The notes below the pieces were generated by a model. It ran no database searches and was not told where the DNA came from. It saw only the letters and a program-made list of their open reading frames with translations. A stretch of 64,000 nt of DNA from Nepenthes gracilis. Taxonomy: Eukaryota; Streptophyta; Magnoliopsida; Caryophyllales; Nepenthaceae. The stretch's first letter is position 1, and each line of letters starts with the position of its first letter. The stretch covers positions 23,391,716 to 23,455,715 of the forward strand of contig BSYO01000003.1 of assembly GCA_033239525.1 (NCBI GenBank), given 5' to 3'. Positions 50,290-61,166 of the stretch are shown piece after piece. A program made the translations under genes and the position numbers.

Positions 50290-51300
50290 AGAACCATTTA
50301 AAATTGAGGATCTTCTTTAATGAAAAGAGAAAGATAACTCCTCCTTAAATGGAGAAAAAAGTTAAAAAAAGGTGACAACATGTCTTTGGAGGAGACGCCA
50401 GAGGACGAACTGCAAGTTACGGAGATGGAGATTCAAACCCATCCACTCTCTCATAAATTTAAGATGCTAGTGTTAAATCCTTATAATAGAAGTATTGATT
50501 CGATGGACTATCTCCACTATTTTTACATTCTCCTAAGCTTTCAAGGCGTGGACAAGATTGTAATGTGTCTGTACTTAACGTTAACGATAATTCTCAAAGA
50601 GGACGCTCGAGCTCGTTCTATCGGTTTTATCCCAATTCAATTCGAACATTTTAGGATATGGAGGTCGAATTTATAACCCAGTTCGACTCCAGTAGGAGGA
50701 AGGACAGGTAACCATGACACCTCGCCCGTGTTAAGCAAAGGCCAAACGAAAATTTAAAGAAATTTTTAACTCGGTTCATGTCCTTGACCTAGAAGATATT
50801 CAAGCTTATTGATGTGGTGAAACGGAGTGCCTTCATATCGACCTTAGAACTTGGGGATTTCTTCAAGCATTTGGCTCATAAGAATCCGTAGACTTTTTGA
50901 GAGGCCGACGCGTGCGGACTATTTTCGCCGTTGTTCAAGCCTACATAGCTTGTGAAGAGGACAATGATCCAAAACGATCGGAGTGTGAATTCGTCAAAGA
51001 ACAGTAGATGGAAAGAGGAAGAATGGAGATCACATAGGCTTCTGAACGACTCTCACACCAATATCTTGTTGCAGATTCGAAATAAAAAAAGTTCTTCAAA
51101 CGGTGAAAGGTATTGAAGAACCAGGATGGAGGTGATTAGTCAAAATATTATCATTACCATTTATGCGAGGATCATAGCACTGAAAACTGTTGAACACTCC
51201 AAAAGGAGAATGAAGAGCTAATTTGGAAAGGAGGCCTTATTCAATTTTTGAAAAAACCAGGACAGATTTCCAGTGGAGCTGATGGGAATAAAGCCGAGCA
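50290..51300 (+). pseudogene. gag pseudogene, Tat element 2
   Basis: Fragments match element 1 gag: HPLSHKFKMLVLNPYNRSID near 50440-50500; NLKKFLTRF near 50755; STLELGDFFKHLAHKNP near 50839-50888, followed by TAG and TGA; and a knuckle-like DHSTENC with NEELIWKGGLIQFLKK near 51175-51255. Multiple stops and shifts are present. Confidence 0.65.
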
Positions 51301-51429
51301 GTCAAGAAATAGAGTGGCAGCCGTGGTTGTTAACATAATTACAACACGACCAGCGTGGAACCACATTCCAAAATGCGCAAGTATGGCCTCCGGTTAAAAG
51401 AGGCTAAGGGTTGGAGTTAGAGATGATAT

Positions 51430-51920
51430 CATTAGTTTTAATAAGAAAAATATGACTCATGTAACCTTTGATCAGTCTGACCCCCTAGTTGCATTTACGC
51501 TCGTTTCTAATGATAATATAGATTATCAGTTGATACGAGTATTTATTAATAATGAAAGTTCAAGTAATTTGTTTTATTTCAATACGTACTTTAAATTGGG
51601 TTTAAAAAGAAGTCAGATGAATCCGATCAAGGGACACCTGTATGGGTTGGACAACGAGCTGATACCTTTTCAGGGGGTCGTTCAGGTTGAAGTTCTGCTT
51701 GAGACTTCTTCAAGGACGGCCTCCAAGTTAATCTTTCTTGGTAGTGGACCTTCAATTGGCTAACAACGCCATTGGTTTACTAGTGGACCTAGTCAGATGT
51801 CCTTGTTTTACAGCTTTTGGGCAATGACTTTGATCCTAAAATTTAAAAATGAGGTTTCCCATTTTGTACTGTGTAGGGGAGGTCCTTGACGATCAAATGA
51901 CCGGGTAGACATTTTACTTA
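51430..51920 (+). pseudogene. Protease, Tat element 2
   Basis: The open piece 51452-51763 has RVFINNESSSNLFYFNTYFK, where the catalytic Asp of the family is Asn, then GHLYGLDNELIPFQGVVQVE. It breaks near 51763; a shifted remnant near 51845-51900 resembles KMRFPI and VGEVLDDQM. The lost Asp would abolish activity. Confidence 0.7.
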
Positions 51921-52149
51921 TCCCAAACTAATCAGGCACGCTCGTCCAACCAATAGAAGACATCGACTTTCATGACGAGGCCTTATTTTTACCAATCCAG
52001 TCTGGAGGATAAACAGATTAGAATCCTTTGGATCCTAGTGATCTAGAGAAGTACATTCAAATAGGAAGTTTTCTGCTAAAATATCTTCGAAGCTAGCTTA
52101 TCAATTTTCTCTAATAAAATTTTGATGTTTTTGCCTGGACACCTAGCAA

Positions 52150-52880
52150 CATGCGAGGTATACTAATTGGACTAATGATTTACAAGTTAGGCTTAAACCC
52201 CAATGATAAATTTGTCCGGCAAAAATGAAGGAATCATACGATTGAGAAACTACTTGCTATTCGTGATGAGGTAAAAAAACCACTCGATGTTGGATTCATC
52301 ATGAAAGTTTAATATTTAGACTGGTTATCTAATGTGGTCATAGTCAAGAAAAGTATTGGGAAGTAGAGAATGTGCGTCAACTTCACCGATGTAAACAAAG
52401 TATGTTTTTAGTATAGCTTTTTGTTGTCGAGGATCGATCTACTTGTAGACTCAACATTCGCATAAGAACTGTTAAGTTTTATGGACACATATTCAGATTA
52501 CAATCAGATCTGAGTGAGCTCAATTGACGAGGAGCACAAATTATTTCTGACAGATTAAGAAAAATACTGTTATAAAATTATACCTTCAGACTAAAGAATG
52601 TCGATGCCACCTGCCAATGGAAGTGTACATAGATGACATGCTCGTCAAGAGTTGGGCGACAGTTGACCATATTTGTGATCTAAACGAGGCATTCATTATA
52701 CTCCAGACAAATCAAGTGAAGCTTAATCCAACAAACTCTACGTTTGAAGTAACATTAGAAAAGTTCTTGGGTTTCATTGTCTCACATCGAGGAATTGAGG
52801 CAAACCATGAAAAAATCATGACTATTGTTGATATGAACCCAACTTGGATTGTGAAAGAAGTCTAAAAGGTTATCAAAAGG
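52150..52880 (+). pseudogene. Reverse transcriptase, Tat element 2
   Basis: Before the stop at 52364-52366 comes a frame matching KKPLDVGFIMKV and SNVVIVKKSIGK; the TAG is at the same codon as in element 1. After it come RMCVNFTDVNK and the YIDD box at 52626-52637, then LEKFLGFIVSHRGIEANHEK. Frameshifts lie near 52590-52617. Confidence 0.78.
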
Positions 52881-53810
52881 TTAGCCGCGCTCTCCCATTG
52901 TTTGGCTAAATCATTAGAGAAGTATTTGTCCTTCTTTAAAGATTTAAGCAAAATAAAGGCCGCCGGTTTCTAGTGAACAACCGACTGTGAAGCAGTGCTT
53001 CGAAAGCTAAAGGAGTATCTTTCGAATCCACCGTTTCTTACATCCCTTCAAGAAGGCAGTGAGTTGCATTTGTACCTCATAGTATTTGACACTGCTCTGA
53101 GCTTGATTTTAATTCAATAACAGCCAGATGGGCAACGGCCTGTGCATTGCGGCAGTAAGGTTTTAATCGACCTAGAAACACGATATTCTCATGCTGAAAA
53201 GACGGTTCCGATTCTTGTATATTTTGCCTGAAAACTCTGTCCTTATTTGTAGGGACACAAAATTATCGTTCTAATAGATCAGCTGCTAAATGGAATGTTG
53301 TAGAGTTTTGATTGGATGATTGGTCAAGTGGGCCATTAAATTAGGCGAGTTTGATATAGAATTTTAATTGATACCGGCCCTAAAAGGTCAGGCCCTGTCG
53401 GACTTCATTGTTAAAACATTGATTCCAACTTTTGAGACCGTCGACCTTGGTGAGACCAACAATCAGCAAAAGATTCTTGCGTGGATCTGGCACGTGGATG
53501 GTTCTTCAATGTAGACAAGCAGACGTGCTGGTGTCATTTTGAGAACCTCTGATAGGTTAGGAATAAGTTATTTAATGACCATCAGATTCTTAACGACTAA
53601 TAATATCGTAGAGTACGAGGCGTTGTTTGTTGAACTTAGATTGTCGAAAAGTGCTAAACCAAGAACCTATTCACCTATAGTGATTTGGAATTGGCTGTCA
53701 ATCAAAATCGAGGGAATTTTGTGGCTTCTTTCCCACAGCTTTTTAGATATCTCTTCAAATTTTGAGGCTGAATTTAGACATTTGATGGTGTGGAGATGAT
53801 TTACATCTGA
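52880..53810 (+). pseudogene. RNase H and archaeal-type RNase H, Tat element 2
   Basis: Both domains persist as fragments: LHLYLIVFDTAL-like and GQRPVHCGSKVLIDLETRYS (near 53050-53200) for the first, then WIWHVDGSS near 53482-53510, TTNNIVEYEALFVELRL near 53597-53647 and YSDLELAVNQ-like (shifted) for the second. Many stops. Confidence 0.65.
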
Positions 53811-53869
53811 AGAGAAGAGAACGAAAAAGTAGATCGACTGAGAAGGGCTGTAGTGACTGTGGACCCTAA

Positions 53870-55040
53870 TCAGTATGCATGAGAAATGTGTCAAGTCCTT
53901 GATATTCCCAACATAGATGACCCAGAGTCAGAGATAATGCAGATAGCCGTTGTCGATAGTTGGATGACTTTTTACATGAATTACTTGTCCGATAGCATGT
54001 TACCAGAGAAGGTGGATGTGGCTAAGTGCGTGAAAAAATTCACAGGCTGGTATACATATTGGATGGGTAGTTATACCAATGTGGGTACTCTACCCCATAC
54101 CTACGGTGTCTCATATCAAAACAGGCTGACTACGTACTAGGAAGGGTACACTTTGACATTTGTGGATCTCATATTGCGGGTAAAAATCTTATGTTTAAAC
54201 TCATGCGACGAAGTTGTTATTAGCCCACCATGAAGAACGACCCATAGATTTCGTATAGAAATGTAAGAATTACCAGATCCATAAGAATTTGATGCATCGT
54301 TTACATATAGAGCTCCAAGCCTTACAGTTGTGTCTTTAGTCGTTCGTACAATGGTGGCTCAATATCTTCGGAACCCTTATAGTTGCGTTTGGACAAAAGA
54401 AGTTCTTGATAGTTGGAATTGACTATATCACGAAGTGGGTCGAGGTTTTTCCCTTGACTCAGATCATCGAGTAGAATGTAACAGATATCGTCCGTCAGAA
54501 TATAGTATGTAGATTTGGCTTTTTTGAAATCATCGTGACCAATTATGAGGCCCAATTTACTAGTAAGTGGTTCATAAAATGTTATATTAATTTGAGAATA
54601 AGGTTGATTTACACCTCCGTTATCCACCTACAAACCAACGGACAAGTAAATGTTATCAGCCGCGCGCTATTGCTTGGTTTCAAAACAAAGCTTAACATCT
54701 AGGGAGTCAATCAGAGAGACACTCTCTGTTCTATACTATTAAGGTTTTGGAAAAACCTTGACAGACTTGAATAAAGTCGGGACATGACACTATTGTAGAG
54801 GTAGCCTATCAGTAGTGAATTACAAGATATTACAATAAGAAGGTGAGAGCGCAGCAATTTGAAGTGGAAGATTTAGTGCAAGGAAATATTGAAGCTACCG
54901 GTGAAAATACCGACTGGTACAAACTCTTACCCAACCAGAAGGGGTCTTTCCTTGTCTCGGTCATTTCTTGAAATGAGGTGTACAAGTTATACACCCAGAA
55001 TGACAAACTTATTCTTCTGACATGAAATAGCCCTCATCTT
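53870..55040 (+). pseudogene. Integrase, Tat element 2
   Basis: Fragments in shifting frames match the element 1 integrase: a WGLDILG-type start near 54350, IVTNYEAQFTSKWF near 54534-54575 (the second catalytic Asp lost), TNGQVNVISRALLLGFKTKL near 54636-54695, and the C-terminal part near 54840-55020. A deletion is likely near 54700-54830. Confidence 0.65.
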
Positions 55041-55558
55041 AAAGAAAAATATTATCAATAAATGCATGTGTGATCATATAAGGTTACTTCACATCATTTG
55101 GAGTGCTTGTTAAAAATATTACGTTTTAATAATAAAATAATTTTTTAATATTCATGTGAATATTGTTTGCCATTTCATGAAATTGAATGACCCAGACTTC
55201 CTTAAGTCAGGTGAGATCCGTTCACCTACTCCTTGCATCACTATTTTGTGGTTAATAAAATTCGGTCATATTATCGAGTGGCCCTAACGAAATGAAATTG
55301 TAAAACTTGGTTAAAGAACCAAGCGGCCTTGATGAGGCCAAAGGCTTAAAATTTATTTGATTTTGTTAAAATACGAATGTAAAGACCTTCAATTAAAGAA
55401 AGATAGAATCGTCAGTTGAGTGTGGTCTAAAAAACTTAATTCAGACACGTAAGAGCTCTAATGCCCTCTGGCATGTCTGAGGATAGAAGCAACGTGTGGG
55501 CAGCGGTTTAAGTCATCTCAAGAGCTCGGTATTTAAGTTTATAATGTCTGTCCAACTC

Positions 55559-55559
55559 T

Positions 55560-55590
<31 letters not shown>

Positions 55591-55592
55591 AA
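55559..55592. repeat. TA microsatellite in Tat element 2
   Basis: A run of about eleven TA units followed by GTATGTAT, located between integrase and the antisense ORF. Confidence 0.85.
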
Positions 55593-55699
55593 ATTACACC
55601 GAGAGGGGAAAGAAGAATTGACATAGTTGTGAAAAATTTATTTGATTACTTTACAAAAATGTTACTAGTACCAAAATAATAATAAAATAAAATAAAATA

Positions 55700-57700
55700 A
55701 TTCTAGACGAGGATCATTATGAGTCAACATCGTATCTGGGACGGTACAACACATCTGAACTATGTTGAGCATTGCAATTCCAGTATAGAATATGAAAATG
55801 GGGAAGCTAGGAGCAACCATTTTGATGATGTGTTGGTAAAGGTTGATACCATCCCAATATTTATACTCTATCACTTGTCTGATGTCATTTGGACTGATGG
55901 ATATCCGGGACTCATTCTCTTGCCTGAAGTTTTGGTCACGATAGAGGACATACTTCTATTTCGTCTCGAACAATTCGCGTTTGAGATGAAAAATACGCCC
56001 CTCCAAAATCAAGAATTTCTCTTTGTCAAAGTAATTTTGAGACAAGCGGTTGGCAGAGGAGACAAGACAATGACCTAGTTCTAGAAGGTGCAAGAAAATA
56101 GTTAGTTAGAAACTATAAAGAAAGCAATAAAGGAGTTGAGGAAAGGTTCGGCCGATACATTGGAGAAAGAAGAGCTCCTAGTGTGAGCATCACTCATAGG
56201 AATCTGCAGAACCTCCTGGACCTCTAGCTTCAAGGGCTCTACAGCGGCCACCCAAATCGTCTCACAGATTCCTCTAGCGAAAACATCCCTGTGGACCTCA
56301 AAGATTGGGAGCTCAAAACCAAATGTTCCGACCGTTGCCTCATAGGTTGCTTCCGCCTCGGTCTGGGACATGGGGGCCTTCTAACATAGCACATCAACAG
56401 CCTCGACTCGTCTTTTGGCATCGTCTTCATCTCTTGCATTGGACGTTTGGGGCTTAGAAGAAGGTACCTCGGCAATTTCATTATGAAGTTCTAGTACGAC
56501 CACCTCTGGAATGTTGGCCTCTTGAAACTTGAATTGAGGCACCTTCTCAACCTCCTCAGATTGAGTCTCAATGACCTAAGAGGCGCCTTCGGCAAAACTA
56601 GAAGGAAGATTAGGAAGGGGCTCCTCGAATAGAGATAATAGAATGGCTAGCACCCCTTATGAGTAAAGGGTTGGAGTAGGAATAAGAACGTCTTCGGCTC
56701 CGACTTCAATAGTAGATTTCGAAGGCTCATAGTCTTCATTTGGTTCAACGGCCCCAAATTTTTGGGCCAAGGAAGATGTAGGAGTTGGGCCTATTCACAT
56801 TGATGGCCTCTTTCTCCTTACAAGTTGGTCAATGGTGGCTTCATCATCAAAGGAGGATCCGGTTGCGGCGTCTTTGTGCTCGGACACTTCGGCTGACGAC
56901 TCACGTATTTGCAGGGGCCTTTGTTTTCTCTTCGGCGTTCTCTTATGAACCGACGGTGTAAGAGGTGCGTTCAACGCCTCCAATATAGGCTCCCATTTGC
57001 CCCAAGCCTGAGACTCAGCCAGTAGCAATCGATTTTTTTTGTTCACATTGAAGGAGCCGATTTTTTCCTTATTGAGATCTATCAATGTCTTAGCTGACTC
57101 CTTCTCGTGCTTTAACAACTCGGTATTAAAAATACTGAGACTCAACCCCATTCATTGGAGAGCTCCCATCCAGAGGGAGTTGTCAAGTAGAAGAATCGGT
57201 CTTTACATCTCTTGGTTGATCCAGGGATTTCCCCACTCAATGCAAACTCAGAAAGTGGAGAGTCTAAAACCCAGTCTACTCTGTGGTGAAATCAAAAAAT
57301 AACTTTTACGGCCTTGGTGGCCAACACCAGGCCATGAATGCAAGTAAAAATATATGATGATATTAAATACCTAACGACATTAGGATGTAACTTTGCGACC
57401 GGAATATGGAGAACCGTTATTATTTTGTACAGCTTTGGCACCATTGGATATCGGAGGCCTCCTTTGAGATGAATCTAATAAATGGTAATGTATCTTTTTG
57501 GTGAAGAGCAGGCTTTACCACCTACTTCAGGCGAAAGGTACACCAACGAGCTTGAAATCTTATACTGAGTATGAAGATAATCAACATCGGCCGAGGTGAG
57601 AAGTGACTAGATGTCATTAACACCAGGACCTATTAAAGAAGGTGAAGTATTTCAGAAAGGATGAAGAAGAATATGAAGGGTTTCAAAGAGAGTACGGAAC
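55700..57700 (-). pseudogene. Antisense extra ORF, Tat element 2
   Basis: Opposite to pol and homologous to the antisense ORF of element 1. From the N-terminus: LLTSADVDYLHTQYKI near 57560-57610; TIYQIHLKGGLRYPMVPKLY near 57430-57495; IPVAKLHPNVVRYL near 57367-57410; KDRFFYLTTPSGWELSNEWG near 57145-57205. A basic linker (KRTPKRKQRPLQIRESSAE) lies near 56890-56950, then acidic and coiled-coil-like stretches, and at the C-terminus YWDGINLYQHIIKMVAPSFP near 55795-55860, matching LWEAINISRRIVRLVDPDFP of element 1. Many stops and shifts. Function unknown. Confidence 0.68.
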
Positions 57701-58088
57701 AAAAGGAATTCAAAAGGTAAGGGAATGAATGATTTTGAATTATTTAAAGCAAATGTTTTGAGTTGAAATGACGACATGGAGAGGAAATTTTAAAAGATAT
57801 GTCTTGATCATGACGACAATATGTGTCAACACTTTATAGGCTGTGCAACTTGTGAAACTTTCGAAGTTAGTAATGAATATTGGTGCAATTCTGAGAATGG
57901 CACGAAGCTCGAAGAAGCTTGCATTTATTGTTGCTACTGGCAGCACAGATGAAATTCACTAGATTAGGAGCCCTCATCTGGACATTCTATGAAGTCCTTC
58001 GGACGAAGAGTACGGGCTCGTACAAATGACTATCCTCGAATTTCATACTGGAAGGTTGAACTTCAAGCTTCCCGGTATGATGGGTTAG

Positions 58089-58749
58089 TGATGGTATAAT
58101 TGTTGACGGCCCAAGATGAGAAGTTCGTCGAAGGATTTGGCCCGTAATAGGATAGAGGCTTAGTCGTCACATATCGCCCAAAATTGGACGATCCTGTCAG
58201 TCTTATTTGAGTCGTCACTTCTTAAAAGAAGACGGAACAGACTCTAATCGGTTGAAACGGTTTCCTTCTCATAACTAACTCAATGGAAACGGTTGCCAAG
58301 TGGGAACCTTCGACCGAACGACATTTACTTATCCATCCGACGGTTCCGTAGGCGGTTGGGTGAAAAAGTCAACTGTCCCTAACTTTTATATAAACCCTCT
58401 TTCCCAACAGGAAAAGAGGACGACGTTTAACCAAATAAAAGCCAATGAAAAGGTAATCCTAAGACGCTTCAAACAAATACTCTCTCTAATGAAAACGCCT
58501 TTAACAAAGCGCCTGTCACAAATAAAATCTTTTTTTACCATCAACTGCACTTACATCCTTTCCGTTTTATTCCTTTAAGAAATATTTCTGATTTAATTAT
58601 TGGGGGATATATTGGAGAGTTATTCCCGTCAATCTTTTAAACGTATATTTGTTAGATTAAAAGCGTACGGAGATTGAACCCACGTTAGATTGATTGGACT
58701 ATTCTTGGTTCTCTAATCCGTATAACAATCTGACTCTGATGAGGCATCA
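58089..58749 (+). repeat. 3' LTR of Tat element 2
   Basis: Starts TGATGGTATAATTGTTGACG after the purine-rich GGTATGATGGGTTAG and ends GATGAGGCATCA. CTTTTATATAAACCC near 58382-58396 is a likely TATA region. The reading frame at 58300-58578 is incidental. Confidence 0.75.
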
Positions 58750-59110
58750 GAAAAATATTGATTCTTGGTGGTATGAATTTTCTAGTAATGTTTGTGGTGT
58801 CAGTACTGTGAGCAAAATATTTTATTTTTTAAAATTTATTAAAATATAGTATAAATTATAAAATCGTATTAAACACAATTTATTACAATTTATAAGTTAT
58901 CTATTTTTAATTCTTGAAAAAAATATATTTTCACCATTTCATTATAATCTATAGAGATAATAATATTAATTATTTATTCTGATTAAGATTTAAATTAAAA
59001 ATAATTTAGTGCTTATATTTGCATCTAATTTATAGGGTTACAGTTCGTCGCTCTTAGTTTTCATCAAAGATGATGGAGATTAACGAAGGAAGATTGTAAA
59101 GTGGGAGAGG
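58750..59110. other. Intergenic spacer between two elements
   Basis: AT-rich DNA separating the Tat and Copia elements. It ends with AGAGG, the expected left duplication of the Copia element. Confidence 0.5.
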
Positions 59111-59889
59111 TGTTGGGTTATGGGTCACTCCCGTGTGGGCCCATACCCCCTTGATGTGGCGGGTGGAGGTGCATATCCTCACCGCATGGAGAAAGATCAA
59201 GTTGAGCTCGTTAGACGCTCGAGCGGATTTTCTAGTATGGCCGCCGCTCGCTGTGAGCCCTCTAGGAGCTCGAGCGGATTTTTCAGAATGTGCCCCACTC
59301 GCTGTGCGCCCGCTAGGAGTTCGAGCGGATTTTTCAGAATGTGCTCCGCTCGCTGTGAGCTCGCTAGGCGCTCGAGAGCGGGCCTGTGCCCGCCGCGCGC
59401 TTGACAGCCGCTCGAGTGCGCACCAAATATATAAAAAGCGCACCTTACATTTTTAGGGTAATTTAATTAATTTTGAGCGCCGTTTCAGAGAAGAAAAAGA
59501 GAGAAAAGAGAGAGAAGAAGAAGATGATGAAGAATTGATCCTCCATTTGGGTTTTCAATCAAATTCCAGTCTTCAGTAATCACACGTACGAGATTCTTGC
59601 TACTGTGAAGAACATCTGCCGGGTTTTATCTCTACTCTTATTCTTTATACTTCTTGTACGGGCTGCCAAAAGTTAGTTGATATTGATTCTTGTGATTTGA
59701 GATTTGTGTAACCGATCAACTGCTGCTAGTGAAAATTTCGGACTCTGTGTCCTGTGGTTTTTCTCCCTCGTTGCATAGGGAGTTTCCCACATAAAAATTG
59801 TGCATTTATTGTTCGTGATTGTTTATTGTGTGCTTGATATCGTCTACCACGTATTTGCTCGCGGTTTAAACAAGCTTTTATTTCTAACA
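59111..59889 (+). repeat. 5' LTR of the Copia element
   Basis: Starts TGTTGGGTTATGGGTCACTC and ends TTTCTAACA. It contains a TATA box (TATATAAAAA, 59428-59437), a purine-rich leader (59480-59530) and a 51-bp tandem repeat. It is the reference LTR for solo copies at 167 and 46071. Confidence 0.92.
59218..59385 (+). repeat. 51-bp tandem repeat in the Copia LTR
   Basis: Starts at 59218, 59269, 59320 and a partial at 59371. The core is CTCGAGCGGATTTTTCAGAA, then a CGCTCGCTGTGAGC block and CTAGGAG. It lies just upstream of the TATA box, where promoter enhancers of plant Copia LTRs are often found. Confidence 0.88.
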
Positions 59890-59891
59890 AG

Positions 59892-59902
59892 TGGTATCAG
59901 AG
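59892..59902 (+). promoter_or_regulatory. Primer-binding site, initiator-Met tRNA type
   Basis: TGGTATCAGAG, two bases after the 5' LTR, is the standard Copia motif complementary to the 3' end of initiator Met tRNA. Confidence 0.9.
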
Positions 59903-59929
59903 ACAGGTTCGTGTTGAGTATTGTGATTT

Positions 59930-60810
59930 GTTTGAATCGATAGTATCTTCGTCGTCAAAGAATCTGCTGTTCGGCATTGAGCAGTTCAATGGGCAGGGCA
60001 ACTTCATTCTCTGGCAAGAGTGGGTGAAGAACATTCTGACGAGAGAAGGGACAGTGAAGGCGAAGTAGAAGAAGGACGAAAAGTCTGAAAAAATGACCGA
60101 TAATGAATGGCAAGACAAGAGGGATCTTGCAAACTGTACTATTAAGCTGTGCCTGGCGGACCACACTCTCCAAGAAGTTCTTGGTCTAACTTATCCGGCG
60201 GAGGTCTTGGAGAAGTTGGAGAGCCGTTACAAGTCCAAATCTCTGACAACCAGACTGCACGTAAAGAAGCAGTTTTATTGTTTGTGATTATCAGGAGGGA
60301 GTTTTGAGAAATACCTGGACGAATTTAACCAGATATTGACGCAGATGTCTGCTCTTGATGAGAAAATCAAGGAGGAGGATAAGGCGTTGATTCTATGGCG
60401 TTCTCTGCCAACCACCTGTGACCATATCGTCACAACCTTACTATTCAGCAAAGATACCTTAAAGTTGGACGAGGTTATTGCCTCTCTACTCATGAACGAG
60501 TCTAGACGGTCACAAGGGACTTCATCATCCTCTCATTCTGAGGTACTGGTGACCGAATCCAGGGGAAGAAGTAGAGGTCGCCACCAGAAATCAGGAGAAA
60601 AAGGAGTTGGCAAGTCAAGATCCAGATACCAAAACCTGGAGTGCCATCACCGTGGCAAAAAGGGCCACATCAAGAAACACTGTTACAAATGGAAGCGTGA
60701 GAATGTTGAAGGTATTGAGAAAAAGGTTGACAAGACTCGAGAGGAAGAAAGAGCTATTGTTGTTATCGGGAGTGATATTTGGCAGGTGTGCCAGGAGGAT
60801 GAGGTGGTAA
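59930..60810 (+). pseudogene. gag, Copia element
   Basis: Gag reads through in one main frame from about 59930 with stops at 60067-60069 and 60285-60287. Typical pieces: FNGQGNFILWQEWVKNIL, DKRDLANCTIKLCLADHTLQ, VLEKLESRYKSKSLTTRL, EKYLDEFNQILTQMSALDEK and LWRSLPTTCDHIVTTLLFSK. The zinc knuckle near 60640-60685 reads CHHRGKKGHIKKHC: the second Cys of the CCHC set is Arg, so zinc binding is probably lost. Confidence 0.88.
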
Positions 60811-61166
60811 ATCTGGCTGATCTTGAGACAAGCTGGGTGGTGGACAGTGGTGCTTCACTTCATGTCACGTCACGGAAAGAGTTCTTCACATCATACACTT
60901 CTAGCGATTTTGGAGTGTTGAAAATGGGTAATGAAGCTATGTCCGGTATTGCTGGCTATAGTGATGTGTGTCTCACCATAAATAACGGAACCAGGTTGCT
61001 ATTGAGGGATGTTAGACATGTCCCGGATGTTCGACTGAACCTGATCTCGGCTGGCAAGCTTGATGAGGGCTTTTGTAGTACGTTCTGCGCAGGAACATGG
61101 AAGCTGACAAGAGAGTCTCTAGTTGTGGCTCGGGGCAGAAAAGTTTTCAATTTGTATGTGATGTAA
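60810..61166 (+). pseudogene. Aspartic protease, Copia element
   Basis: Continuous with gag. The active-site triplet DSG lies at 60843-60851 in WVVDSGASLHVTSRKEFFTS. NNGTRLLLRDVRHVPDVRLN and LISAGKLDEGF follow, as in Tnt1-like proteases. The frame closes at TAA (61164-61166), an in-frame stop inside the polyprotein. Confidence 0.88.

Larger units (their letters stand above)
49065..58749 (+). mobile_element. Tat-lineage Ty3/Gypsy retrotransposon 2, heavily decayed
   Basis: The same gene order as element 1, with far more damage. LTR-like blocks at 49065-49751 and 58089-58749 share GACGGCCCAAG, CATATCGCCCAAAATT, GGAAAAGAGGA and many other blocks. Internal regions carry gag, protease, RT with YIDD, two RNase H domains, integrase and an antisense ORF. 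I did not find a matching target-site duplication (left flank TAGGG, right flank GAAAA), consistent with age or a rearranged left edge. The left edge is approximate. Confidence 0.85.

Noticed and set aside
55719..56078. 119-codon plus-strand frame in Tat element 2
   Set aside because: The opposite strand carries the conserved C-terminal motif of the antisense ORF, so this is its shadow.
59120..59456. Frames of 94-129 codons in the Copia LTR
   Set aside because: They follow from the 51-bp repeat being a multiple of three; LTRs of this group encode no protein.
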